This document shows positions 51,272-62,200 of a DNA stretch of 64,000 nucleotides, in pieces (the stretch's first letter is position 1; every line of letters starts with the position of its first letter). The DNA comes from Rhineura floridana (Eukaryota > Chordata > Lepidosauria > Squamata > Rhineuridae): contig NC_084497.1 in assembly GCF_030035675.1 (NCBI RefSeq), forward strand, positions 28,505,955-28,569,954. Reading direction: 5' to 3'. A program made the translations under genes and the position numbers. The notes under the pieces are model-generated. The model saw only the letters and a program-made list of their open reading frames with translations, was not told the origin of the DNA and made no database searches.

Positions 51272-54200
51272 CTACTTGTCGTCATCCTCGATCTCATCAT
51301 CACTGTTCTCCATCTCTTCCACAATGTCCTCCATGTCTTCAGCCAGCTGTTCGAAGTCTCCTGTCTCAGCATGCCACACGCTCCTGATTGTCACCTTGAA
51401 CTCTGCCATGGTGTAGCCAAAGAGTTTCTGGAAAGAAGGAGAAAGCGATCGTCACGCACAGCATCCTCAGCCATAGCTGCCAATACTGGGGAACCCCCCT
51501 CAAAAGCTCTGTCCTCTGGAGTGTGTGTGAATCTGTATTGATATGTCCGGCGCAAGACTTACAAATCTGTAGCAGGTCCTGGCTTCTTTGGAGCCACTTT
51601 CCCAGGCTGCCACCTCCAAGGTGTTCTACCCAAACCATGAGATCTAGCAACTTAAAAGAAAAGCAACAGGACACAGTCCTGCAGTGACCCAGCATACAAA
51701 TCTAGGCTCTTCCTTTCAATGAGAAAATTGAAGTGGGAGGAAACTGGACAGGGGAAGAGACAGCAGTAAGGCAACCAGTCTGCAGCCATGTCACTCATTC
51801 ATTTATTCGGCTCTACCTGGCTAAGGCTTCCACAGCACAGATTACCTCCTAGAATAATGTATATGGAAATGTTGATACTTTGTGTAAGGAAAGTAGGGAG
51901 CATTTGGCTTGTGGACCAAATATGGCCCTCCAGGCTTCACTGTTCAGCCTTCAGGACGCTTCTCAAGGCTTGCTCCGCACCCACCTTGCTTTTGCCTGGC
52001 TTGAACGTGTCCATCAACACCTATAATGTTTCTCTCCCTTTGATGGGAAAGAGAGGTAGGCAGGTACAGAAACCTGCGTGGATGGAACACGGCCTAAACT
52101 AAAAAGCTAAGAGTGACATCTGTTGTTCCGCCCACTTTTGCCTCTGACCTCACCCACTGCTGGCATGTGGCCCCCTGGAAGATTGTCTCTGGGGGAATGT
52201 GGCCCTCAGGCTGAAAACTGGCACCCACCATGGTGGAAGAACTCCCAAGTGCAGCCTTTACATAACAATTGACCCATAAGGGGAACCCCTTTGCATCTTG
52301 CCAACCAAAGGTCCCACAGGCCTCAGAAACCTCTCTCTGACTTCTTTGCGAGTTACTCACCAGAATGCGAGCTTGTTCAGGGGTCAGGACATCCCCCTCT
52401 TTGCAGACCTTGTAATCAGAAATTAGGGTCACCACTCCTGCAAACAGAGGGGAAAGAAAGGGAAACAGGATGCTGATTGAAGAGGGTGTGTGTGTGCACT
52501 AGAGTATGTTGACTGCAGTTAGAACAAACCACGGTGCACCCAGTTTGGACATAACAGAACAGTGGTTAGTTTTAAAGCGGTGGTGGCTAACTTGTGGCCC
52601 TTCAGACATCGCTGGACTGCAATTGTCATCATCATCTCTGGCCTTTGGTTGTGCTGTCTGGGACTAACGGGAGTCCAGCAACACCAGGAGGGCCAGAGGT
52701 TAGTCACCCCTGTCCTAGACAATCAGGAAGCAAGGTTGGAAGCCAATCAAGAGTTTCAGAAATGTGTGCCAAGCTGGTAAAGAATGAGCAGGAGTTGATT
52801 TCTTGTAGGGAAGGTGCTCCAAGATCTTGATTTGAGTCCTTGATCAGGCTTTAGGCAGCCAAAATATTTGAAACGGGGAGATGCCTCCTTCCCTCAGCTT
52901 GAGAGACAGGAAGGACACCTAGGCATGTGCTGCGGACGAAGCAGAATCTACCCTCTCTGTATGCAAGGCCTGATCAGGAGACCCATGTCAAAGCGTGTTA
53001 GTCAATGTTACTGCATTGTTAAGCCATTTCCAATCAAGTCCAGGGCACACATACATACATTCAAGCATGAATGCATGCATTTTCCATGGGACACACATCA
53101 CCAACCTTTTTTCAGCGCTGTCGGTAGCCCGAGTTGCCGCAATTGAGGCTCCATGGAGTGGGGAAACTGTTCTAAGGGCCCCATATCCAGGCTGACAGTG
53201 AAGGTTGCCTTATTCCCGGCACGGGCAAATTCAGTCTCTTTAAATTGGGAGAACCAGCTGGGAAGGTAAAGAAGCAACAGATTAGTAAGCAGTCATGTTC
53301 GCAAAGCTTTGGGATCTAGATTAAATTGACTGTTTATACCCTGCTTTTCTAATAAACCAACCCTTGAAGCAGCTTATGATACAAAAAAACTTTACAGCAA
53401 CAATAAAAATTAAAATTGAAATACTGAAATTGCATATTCAATAAATAAAAGTATCAAGAACAGTTTTAGCTCCCAGTTCTTTATAGAACTAATAGCCCTG
53501 CTGGATCCAGCCAATGGCCCATCTAGGCCCACATCCTGTTTGCAACGGTGCCCCGTGAGAAGCCCAAATGAGCACAATGGCAACTCTCCCCCCTGCAGTT
53601 CCCAGCAACTGGTATTCAGAGGTATAGTAGAGGCAGAACATAGCCATTGCTAGCCTTCTCCATGAATTTGTCTTTTAAGGCCATCCAAGTTGAAGGCCAC
53701 CATTGCCTCTTGTGGGAGCAAATTCCATAGTTTATGCTCTGCATGAGACCGTCCTTTCTTTTGCTTGTCCTGAATCTAACAACATTCAGAAGCAAAACAT
53801 GATCGCTTCCAACATTTTGGGAGAATCAGAAAAACTTGCTCTGTGACTTCTTCTTTGGTGCGATTGGTGAAGAGGAGTCCAACCTCTCCCTGCAGAAGCT
53901 TACTGACCTGGAAAACAAAGAGGGATACAGAACATTAGTTAACATATAACATATACCATGATTCACACAACCCATTTCTTCATTCACAGAACCCACATAG
54001 CAGAGGTCAAGAGTGAACCTGTTTGCATGCCAGACACCCCACCTGGTGTAAATTATCTCTGTATTCGTCAGTTGGGCTCCGTCCCAGGGCCACCTTCATC
54101 ACTTTGTTTTTCCCAAAGAATATCCTAAAAAAAAAACACTGTAAAAATTAAACACTTCTGACAAACATGCATAACATACATTGTGCATAACCCCTTCAAA

Positions 54201-55478
54201 GTCAATCCAAGTGGTTTTGCAGATGAGGAGGAAGAGTCACGGATGATCAGTCTTTTACCTGCTGTGTTTCCAGGCATTCCGAATATCCTTCAGATGGTTG
54301 TTTCTCATGTTGGCGATGGAAAAGATAAAGAGATACTTGTAGGTGTCCACGCATTTCCGGAGCTGGGGGCAAAGAAGATTAAAAGTTAGGACACAGGTGG
54401 AAAAATCCTCTCTAAATAGAAATGATATTGAGAGCTCTGTGCAAGCAAAGAATGCAAAGGTATCCTTAATGTTTCTGTCTGCTGGGATGGTGTGACTATG
54501 AAATTAGAACATTGTTTCTGCGGTTCAAAATTACTGTCTCATTAAACTTTGGCCTCGAGAAGACTGCCCAGAAGCGAATACAGACTTTGGGCTAAACAAG
54601 GTTCCCCACCCTGGATACATACAATGCCTTACGCAAGTGCTGTATGAACACTTAAGATCATGACTATTATAATACATTTATCTACACTCTCCCACCTAGC
54701 TCACTATCCTTAGTACAACTGTGATACTTCCTTACGTCTCAAAGACAGGAAGGAAAATAATTCCTTCACAAGCTACTGAATTTATATGATTTTAACCTAC
54801 AGCACAATCCCAAATCTTTTCTTCCAAGTGATTTCACATATGATCAGAACACAGCTCTAACGTTACTTACCACCTCTATTAAGTTCTGTTTAGCTTCTAA
54901 GCCTTTTTTGGTGGTTTTTGTCAAGGAGACTGAAAGGGGAAAAAAGAAAGGAGGCTCAGTTCTACAAGAGCCACTGCAGGCTAATAAGTTTTGTGGGCTT
55001 ATTTACACGGCAGAGGATGATGATGGCAATATTGATAATATAGATGACAAGGGTGATCATCAACATCATCATAAACATTTACTTGGGATAAGGCAAATTA
55101 TAACAACAGGAAAATATGTAATAAAAATACCCAACGTTACCACATACAACAGTAACAACACCAATATAGACCAGTGGACTAACTCGGGATACGGCAGCTT
55201 AGGAGGAAGAATAGGAGACAAAAAAGTAATAAAAATTGTCCAGCGTTACAGTTTGCAATAATAAGAGCAGGTAGCAATCATAACGCACCATATCAGAGCA
55301 ATGCACATGTGGGTGGGTGGCTATATTTTAATTCTCCCTCTTGAGCTGCATAAAAGTCTAAACGCAAACCATGCTTTCAAAAGCCATTTCATATTTTGGA
55401 CAAGAATACTAAGCGGGGCAGGCTGCTTGCGGACTAGCAGCATCACTCACCCTTCTTGTCCCGCTTGGACTTAGGCAT
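51272..55478 (-). CDS. MRTO4: MRTO4, ribosome assembly factor (60S stalk, P0-like), complete
   Basis: Nucleolar P0-related factor that holds the stalk site of pre-60S particles until RPLP0 replaces it. Exons in transcript order: 55478-55451, 54929-54871, 54362-54259, 54124-54043, 53907-53840, 53257-53106, 52437-52361, 51427-51272. The frame closes at every junction, giving 241 residues (human 239). Blocks: [136 protein letters not shown] and an acidic end ([14 protein letters not shown]). It lacks the P1/P2-binding tail of P0, as expected for the family. The intron after 53840 has a GC donor. The minus-strand TATAAA near 51171 could serve as a weak poly(A) signal. Confidence 0.96.
53484..53785 (-). 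mobile_element. CR1 LINE 3' fragment in MRTO4 intron 5
   Basis: Minus-strand CR1: AGCCCTGCTGGATCCAGCCA, ATGGCCCATCTAGGCCCACA, TAGCCATTGCTAGCCTTCTC, CTCTTGTGGGAGCAAATTCC and TTGCTTGTCCTGAATCTAAC. It ends about 50 bp from the GC donor. Confidence 0.8.
53834..53839 (-). promoter_or_regulatory. MRTO4: Non-canonical GC splice donor (MRTO4 intron 5)
   Basis: On the minus strand the exon ends ACAGA and the intron starts GCAAGT, the standard form of GC donors, with acceptor CCCAG at 53258. Only this choice keeps the frame: codon GA|C gives Asp, and the product reads EEVTDWF against human EEVNEWF. The GT six bases earlier (GTCACA) or four bases later (GTTTTT) would not align. Confidence 0.85.
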
Positions 55479-56213
55479 TTTGTCCAAGCACGTGGGTACT
55501 ACCACTACTTCTTCTTTTTCTTCCTGCCGCAGCTGCTGCCGCGGGGGCCAATGGGAAGGATTAAAGGAGCCCAAAGGATGCCTGATTCCACAAATGATAG
55601 ATCATAGGGCCTTTTCGCCCTCCTACAATCACTCCCAGGGAAGCGGAACCGTCAGATTGTCTTCTCGACTAAGGAAATAGCGAGGAATACTGGCGGGATG
55701 GGGAAAATTAGGCTTCCTTCCACTCAGGCAATATCAGTTGGCAGCCCCGAGAATAGCAGAGGGGGTCCTCGCGGTCTTGGAAAGCTCGTCATAAAGATGG
55801 GACCCCACGGCTGTTCTCGCGCAGAGCCTGACGGGAGGTTAGAAGCTTCTTGCTTATAGAGGTTTAATTGTAGATCGCTAATTCATAGGGTCGACATAAG
55901 TTAAACTTGACTTGAAGGCACATACAACTCTTAAGTAGGTCTGACATTGGATACAATCCTTAATTTCCAAATTAAAATATAATTATTATATTTAAAAACT
56001 TACATTACATTTTTCTAGGGGGCGGCTCACACGCCCTTCTCCTACGAAAGGAGCTGAGAAGCTCCGCCTCCAGATCGCGTGACGGTCACTCTACACTTTT
56101 TTCCTATCTCTACTGGGTTGAGAGGCTCGGGAGCGCCACTTTATGGTCCGGCCGTCTCTATGGTCGCGCGGCGCCCGATGGGATGTCGGCGGCCTCCTTT
56201 CTCCTTGACTGTG
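55479..56213. promoter_or_regulatory. MRTO4-EMC1 bidirectional promoter region
   Basis: 735 bp separate the divergent start codons. The MRTO4 side has GGCCAATGGG (CCAAT box, about 55547) and an E-box; the middle has TTCTCGCGCAGAGCC near 55812; the EMC1 side is GC-rich (CAGATCGCGTGACGGTCAC near 56072, GTCGCGCGGCGCCCGATGGG near 56162). An AT-rich patch with a degenerate TCTACTCTGAGTAGG-type remnant (about 55900-55965, AAGTAGGTCTGACATTGGAT) lies between. No TATA box is placed sensibly. Confidence 0.6.
55489..55494 (-). promoter_or_regulatory. MRTO4: Canonical E-box CACGTG in the MRTO4 5' UTR/promoter
   Basis: The minus-strand context is TACCCACGTGCTTGGACA, ending 10 bases upstream of the MRTO4 ATG. 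CACGTG is the MYC/MAX (and USF) site, and ribosome-biogenesis genes are typical MYC targets. Function is inferred. Confidence 0.45.
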
Positions 56214-59200
56214 ATGGCGGCGTCCTGGGCTTGGGGTGCTTTGCTCTTTTCCCAGCTGCTGCTGCTGCTGCTGCTCCTCCTCCTCTCGCCTCCCCCCACA
56301 GGCGCCGTTTACGAGGACCAAGTGGGCAAGTTTGACTGGTGGGTGCCAGGCACGACTGACACACCACAGAACTCCCCGCCACAAGAAGTGCTGATAAGAG
56401 TTACTGGCTCGGGTGGGAATTGTAGGAGCCCAGAGGGAGGAGGAGGGCTTAGTGATGATTGCAAGGCATGATAAGTTAAATGGAGCTTCCATGGATAGGT
56501 GCAGTCTATCTCTGAGTAGTATGTGTCAGGAGACAAGCATTAGATAAAAGGGGGGGAAGGAGAGAGTTGGGAGGGAGAAGGGGGTGCCTGTGCCTGTCTC
56601 TGTGCCCTGCTTGTGAGTGCCCGGAGGCAGGTGGTGGTTATTAGGGGCTGTAGCCAACTAAGTCCTATGCAGGGTAGACTCATTTAAATGAATGAGCCTA
56701 AATTAGTCATGCCCATAAACTTCAGCGGCTCTACTCTGAGTAGGACTAGCACTGGATACAGTCTTCTCTGAGGCAGAACTCTGGGCCTTTGGTCTGATCC
56801 AGCAGGGCTCGCTCTTTTGATGTTTTTAAGCTGGAATAGCACATCTTTGTTAAGAGGCGGTACAGACTGCTAAGCATTCCATCGCTGTATCTTGTGGGAC
56901 AAAATTCTGTACTTTAACTGTGTACTGTATGGAAGAAGTATTTATTTTGTCTGTCCTGAACCTTCCAACGTTCAGCTTCAGACCATAGGGTGGTTCTGGG
57001 TTGTAGTATTATGACAGAGGAAGCAAAACTTCCATCCACTTTTTCCATACCATGCATAAAATTACACACTTCTGCCATGTTGTCTGTTACTCTGCTTTAA
57101 ACTTGTTCTCTAAGGCATGAAGACTAGTAAATAGTTTTAAACGTTTTCTTCTTATGTCTACCAGGAGGCAGCAGTATGTGGGGAAGCTCAAGTTTGCCTC
57201 CTTGGAAGCCTCGCAGGGCTCCAGGAAGCTCATTGCAGCCACTGAGAAAAATGTGATGGCTGCTCTGAATTCCAGGACAGGAGAAATCTGTGAGTATCTG
57301 ATATGTAGACATGGGACGTGTGTGTGTGTGTGTGCTTACTTATATCTCTTGCTCTGCTGGACACTTTGGTGATAATCTTTGGATGAGCAGCAGCTTTTGG
57401 TTCTGACTTGGACTAAGGCAGTTTTCGCGTGTACAATATCTGCTCTGTGCGCATAAGGTTCATTTCTCAACACTTCAGTGCTGAATGATCTGAGGGCAGC
57501 AGGGCTTGGAAAGATCTCTCGCTTCTTCTTCGCTCATCCAGTAATCGATCCAAGGAGGGGGTGATTTGCGTCTCCATCAGGGCTCTGCCCTTTCCGCCAC
57601 TGTAGGTTGTCGCTAGCTAAGTCTTACTCAGAGTAGACCCACTGAAATGAATGAACCTAAGTCATGGCCATTAATTTCAATGGGTCTGCTGTGAGTAGGA
57701 ACAGCACTGGATACAGCCCATTGTCTCTTTTATTATTTTTTTCCTTTCCTTTTTGGCTACCATTGACAAAACTGGTAGGATCTTGGGGGTGGAGCCACAC
57801 GAAGTGACAATCTGGCCTGATTAAAAGGCAGCTTTCTCTGTTTGTGTGACTTCCTGGTTCTTTTTTTTTTAAAGTGTGGCGCCATGTGGACAAAGGGACT
57901 CCTGAAGGGGCGATAGACGCTATGCTGATCCACGGGCAAGGTAAGAGAAGTGTTTGTCTCTTAGCTTAATGCTAAGTCTGTATGCCTGCTGTAATATGCC
58001 TTAAGAATCTATCTCTCCAACAAATCCTGAACGTACCCATTTTACAGATGGGAAAACTGGAGTTTGAGAGAGAAACTACTGGCCCAGCAAGACCCTGCTT
58101 GTTTTACATCAGGGGCAGGGAACTGTTTTTTTCCAGCCCTGGGGCTACATTCCTTTCTGGGCAACCTTCCTGGGTCCACATGCCAGTGGTGGTCAAAGCA
58201 ACAAATGTGAATTTTACCCTTATACATTACACTAGTTTACTCTCTCTCTCTCCCTCCCCTCTCTCCCTCCCCTCTCTCCCCCTCTCTCTCCCTCTCCCTC
58301 TCTCCTGTGTATTCTTTATTCAGGTAATTTGTTGTAAGGGGTGTATAAAGTAATACGTTTTTGTAACCAGTGTATAAATTAATGAATGAGTAGTTTTTTG
58401 TGAGTGTTGTATAATAAATTAATAAATAAAAAGTAGTAGTTATAAGTGATATATAAATTAACTAATAAGTAGAATCATAGAATAGTAGAGCTGGAATGGG
58501 CCCATCACTTCCAGCAAGCACAATCTTGCTTGGCTGGGACTGATGGGAGTTGTAATCATAGAACTGTAGAGTTGGAAGGGGCCTATAAGGCCATCAAGTC
58601 CAACCCCCTGCTCAGTGCAGGAATCCAGCTTAAAGCATACCCGACAGGTGGCTGTCCAGCTATCTCTTTTATGCCTCCAGTGTTGGAGAGCCCACCAGTA
58701 GTAGTTGTAAGCGATATAAATTAATAAGTTGCTGCTGTTATTAATGGCAGTTTTGTTTGGCCCATTATATAGATGCCATCACTGTTTCCAACGGGGGCCA
58801 TCTTCTGCGCTCCTGGGAGACAAACATTGGAGGCTTGAACTGGGAGATATCGATGGACACTGGCAGGTGAGAAGTTGGGCACGGGGATGTGGATGAGGGC
58901 AACGGGGAACTTGTTAATAATCTTTTTTTTTTTTGGTGTGTTGTGTGTGTTAAATTCAGATTTATATATGTATGTGTGCATGTATTTTGTTTTAATTGTA
59001 AGTTTTCAGATGGCCAGTTTGGTGGGACTGCAGGACACTGTCAAATACGTGGCACTGTTGAAGAAAAGTGGGCTCTCTCTCCACTACCTCTCCAACGGCC
59101 ACCAGAAGTGGGTGGAACATTTACCAGAGAGGTAGGAGATGACCGTGGGCTGTGCTGGTCTCTGGTTGAGGGAAGGGCCGTGGCTCAGTGGTGCAGAGCG

Positions 59201-62200
59201 TTTGCTTTACATGCAGAAGTTCCCAGGTTTACATGGGGGCCACACTGCTAAGGGCTCCTTCACACCCTCAAAATAAATACGTTCCTTCAAAGCTGAACAT
59301 TGGATCTTTGTCATGGCGTGCAAGCCTGTGGGACAGAAATAGGACCTCCAACAAAATGTTGCAGCGTGGAGGGCCCCCTGTTCCAGATTAAGGCTCCTTA
59401 AGGACCTTTGGGTTCTTCTAATCTGGATTGGTCTGGATCAGATGAAGAAGGAAACTCAGGGGGAAGGGCTGTAGCTCAATGGCAGAGCACCTTCCTTGCA
59501 TGCAGAAGGTCCCAGGCTCAGTCCCTGCCATCCTCAGATAGGGCTGGACCGAGACCCCTGCCTGAAACCCTGGGGAGCTGCTGCCAGTCTATGTAGGCAG
59601 CACTGAACTAGATGGGCCAATGGTCTGACTCGTAAAAGGCAGCTTCTTCTGTTCTCCACGCGATTCATAATATTGGGGAAGGACGCTAGCTCAGCGGCAC
59701 AACATCTGCTTTGCATGCAGAAGGTCCTGGGTTCAGTCCCCAGCATCTTCAGGTAGGTCTGCGGGCAACCCTGGGGAGCTGCTGCTGCTGTTGCTACTAG
59801 TCAGTGTCAGTGATCTGAGCTATTTGAGCCAATGGCCTGACTTGGTATAAGGCAGCTTCCTATGTATACCAACCACTATATTTCTCCTCCACCACCTCAG
59901 TTTTCTATTTCACCCCCCACCAACAATCAGTCGACCTTTCATGCCTGCCAAGCATGCTCGGTCCTCATTGGGCTGTTCTTGGGACTCCACCCACCTCTGC
60001 TGCAAACGGTTCTTTTTGTCCTTCTAAAGATTTTTTGTCCACTTCTGCAAACCTTTGGGTGCCCCCAGGCCCACTAATACCTCTTTTTTGCGACCGGGTG
60101 GTACCATTTTGCTTACGCAAGGAACGGCACTTGCAGCCTGAACACTGGAAATAGAGGGAATGAGTTGTCATCATGTGTAATTCTATGGGAGATGGTTCTG
60201 TCTTTGGTGGTTAAACCACCATGATCAGAGGCAATCTACCCCTGATTACTAGGTACTGGGGATAAACATGAAGCAGATGATTGTTCTCATGCTCCCTGGA
60301 AACCACCTTGCTGGTATGCTAGAAGACAAATGCCTAGAACCTGTAATGTGCCTGTAACTTCCAAACTCTCCCCCGCCAGCCTGAAAATACTGTTGCGGTG
60401 ACAGCTAGCTACAGAAATAAACTTTTTGGTTTTCCTCGCCAGTGAGGTTGTCCAGTATCAGTTGGTGTATTCGCATGGGACAGGGGTGGTGCATGCTGTT
60501 GGAGTCGCTCCTCAAAGCCACTTAAATGTCGTAACCTTCAGCGTCGAGGATGGAGAAATCACAAGACAGGTAGAGCAAGACCCCGGCTCTGAATGGAATT
60601 TCTTTGCTAATGTGGAACATTGTGATTTTATTGACTTTTTTGGGAGGGGGGGTGCTGGCATTCAAAAATTTACAAATGTAAGACTGCAGTCTTGTATGTG
60701 CTTAGTTGCGAGTGAGCTCCATTGACCTCAGTGAGACTTACTCTTGAATAGTAATGTTTAATTAGTTGGGTTAATTGGTTAAAACTGGAGTAGCCAATCT
60801 GTGCCTTCCAGAGGTTATTGGATGCAAACTCCCAGCAGGCAGCATGGCCAATTGTCGGGGATAATGGGAGTTGTAGTCCTCCAAATCTGAAGGGCCAGAG
60901 GTTCCACATCTGTGCATTCAAAGAAGGCAGCATTATGATGGAGATTGCTAGAGGCAATGGTATAGTAGAGGGATGGGGAACGGGTGGCCTTCTTGATGTT
61001 GCTGGACTCCCAACTCCCATCAGCTCCAGCTAGCATGGCCAGTAGTCGAAGATATTGAGAGTTGTGTCTCAGCAACATCTGGAGGGCACCGTGTTGACTA
61101 CCCCGGGTTATAACAAAGCTTTTTGGGTTGACTAAAAAACAGGTGTCTCTGATTAAAGAGGCAGCAGATTTTATAAGCAGCTTTTTAATGTTTTGTGCTC
61201 TGCTCAGCTTTATTTGTGATATATAGTTCTGTTTTTTCTCTCTCTTTTTTATCACGTTTTTAGGAAATTTATTTCTCTCTCTCTGTCTGTCTCTCTTTGC
61301 CTTCTCTCTCTAGGTCAGGATAGCAGCCTCCTGGGCGAGGAGCCTGAGTGGGGCCTGTGGTGTGGTTGGAGAGGGCGTCCTTGTGTGCGTGGACTCAGCC
61401 GCTCACTCACTTCATGCCATGTCCCTAGACACTGAGGGAGAGATGAAGCAACTTCCTCTGCAAGTGAGGGCTCCAGAAATTAGGCTGATGCTCCTGGCGA
61501 GGCTTGGTTTTCGGCTTGGCCTAACTCAGTGGCTGCTAGCCATGATGGCTATGTTCCCCCTCCACTGACGAAGGCAGTTTGCCTCTGAATGCCAGTCGCT
61601 GGGAATCACAAGTGGGGAGAGTTGCTGTGGGGCTCAGGTCCTGCTTGCGGGCTTCCCATCTGGTTGGCTGGACTAGATGGCCCCCTTTGGCCTGACCCAG
61701 CTACAGGCCTCTTCTGATCTAAAGCTTGACCTTTGCTTGACTTGCTACCTTGTCTTTTTTTCTTTTTACTCCACAGTCCCTTGGCCTGGAGTTTGCCGAT
61801 GGCTTCCAGCCCTGCTTGCATCCCTCCCAGCCCAATCCTGCCAGCGCTTCCCGAGCCCAGTTCTTCCTGCGGCTTGCCCCGAGCCGCTTCGTGCTGCTGC
61901 AGTACCGGAATGGCGTGTTGAGCTTCCTCCGGGATTTCCCGCAGGTAATGGGAAAGGGTGCTGGGTTGTCTTGGAATGTAATGCCGAGGCCTCGATGTTT
62001 CGCCTGGTAAAAGCTGGCCTGCTTGAGGAACGTTAAACCAGGTTCTGCTAGCATGCGCCGGGAGAGAGGCTGTGTGGCAGAGCATGTGCTGTGCATGTAG
62101 AACAGGATCGGGGAACACATGGCCCGCCAGGCGTTGCTGAACTACAACTCCCATCAGCCACTATGGCCAATTGTCAGGGATGATGATTGGAGCTGGAGTC

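Larger units (their letters stand above)
51428..55450 (-). other. MRTO4: MRTO4 introns
   Basis: Introns are 51428-52360 (fragments of the GC-rich element seen at 46.1 kb), 52438-53105 (fold-back copy 52575-52720), 53258-53839 (AT-rich stretch and the CR1), 53908-54042 and 54125-54258 (135 and 134 bp, nothing recognised), 54363-54870 (nothing recognised) and 54930-55450, which has a GAT/ATC-rich tract at about 55015-55075. Confidence 0.7.

Noticed and set aside
55010-55080. GAT/ATC-rich tract as a possible acidic coding exon of MRTO4
   Set aside because: It is on the opposite strand to MRTO4, inside intron 1, and the neighbouring exons already join in frame; it reads as low-complexity sequence.
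61606-62154. Minus-strand frame of 182 residues across EMC1 exon 8
   Set aside because: Shadow of the EMC1 exon plus fold-back element sequence; the plus-strand EMC1 frame explains the exon.
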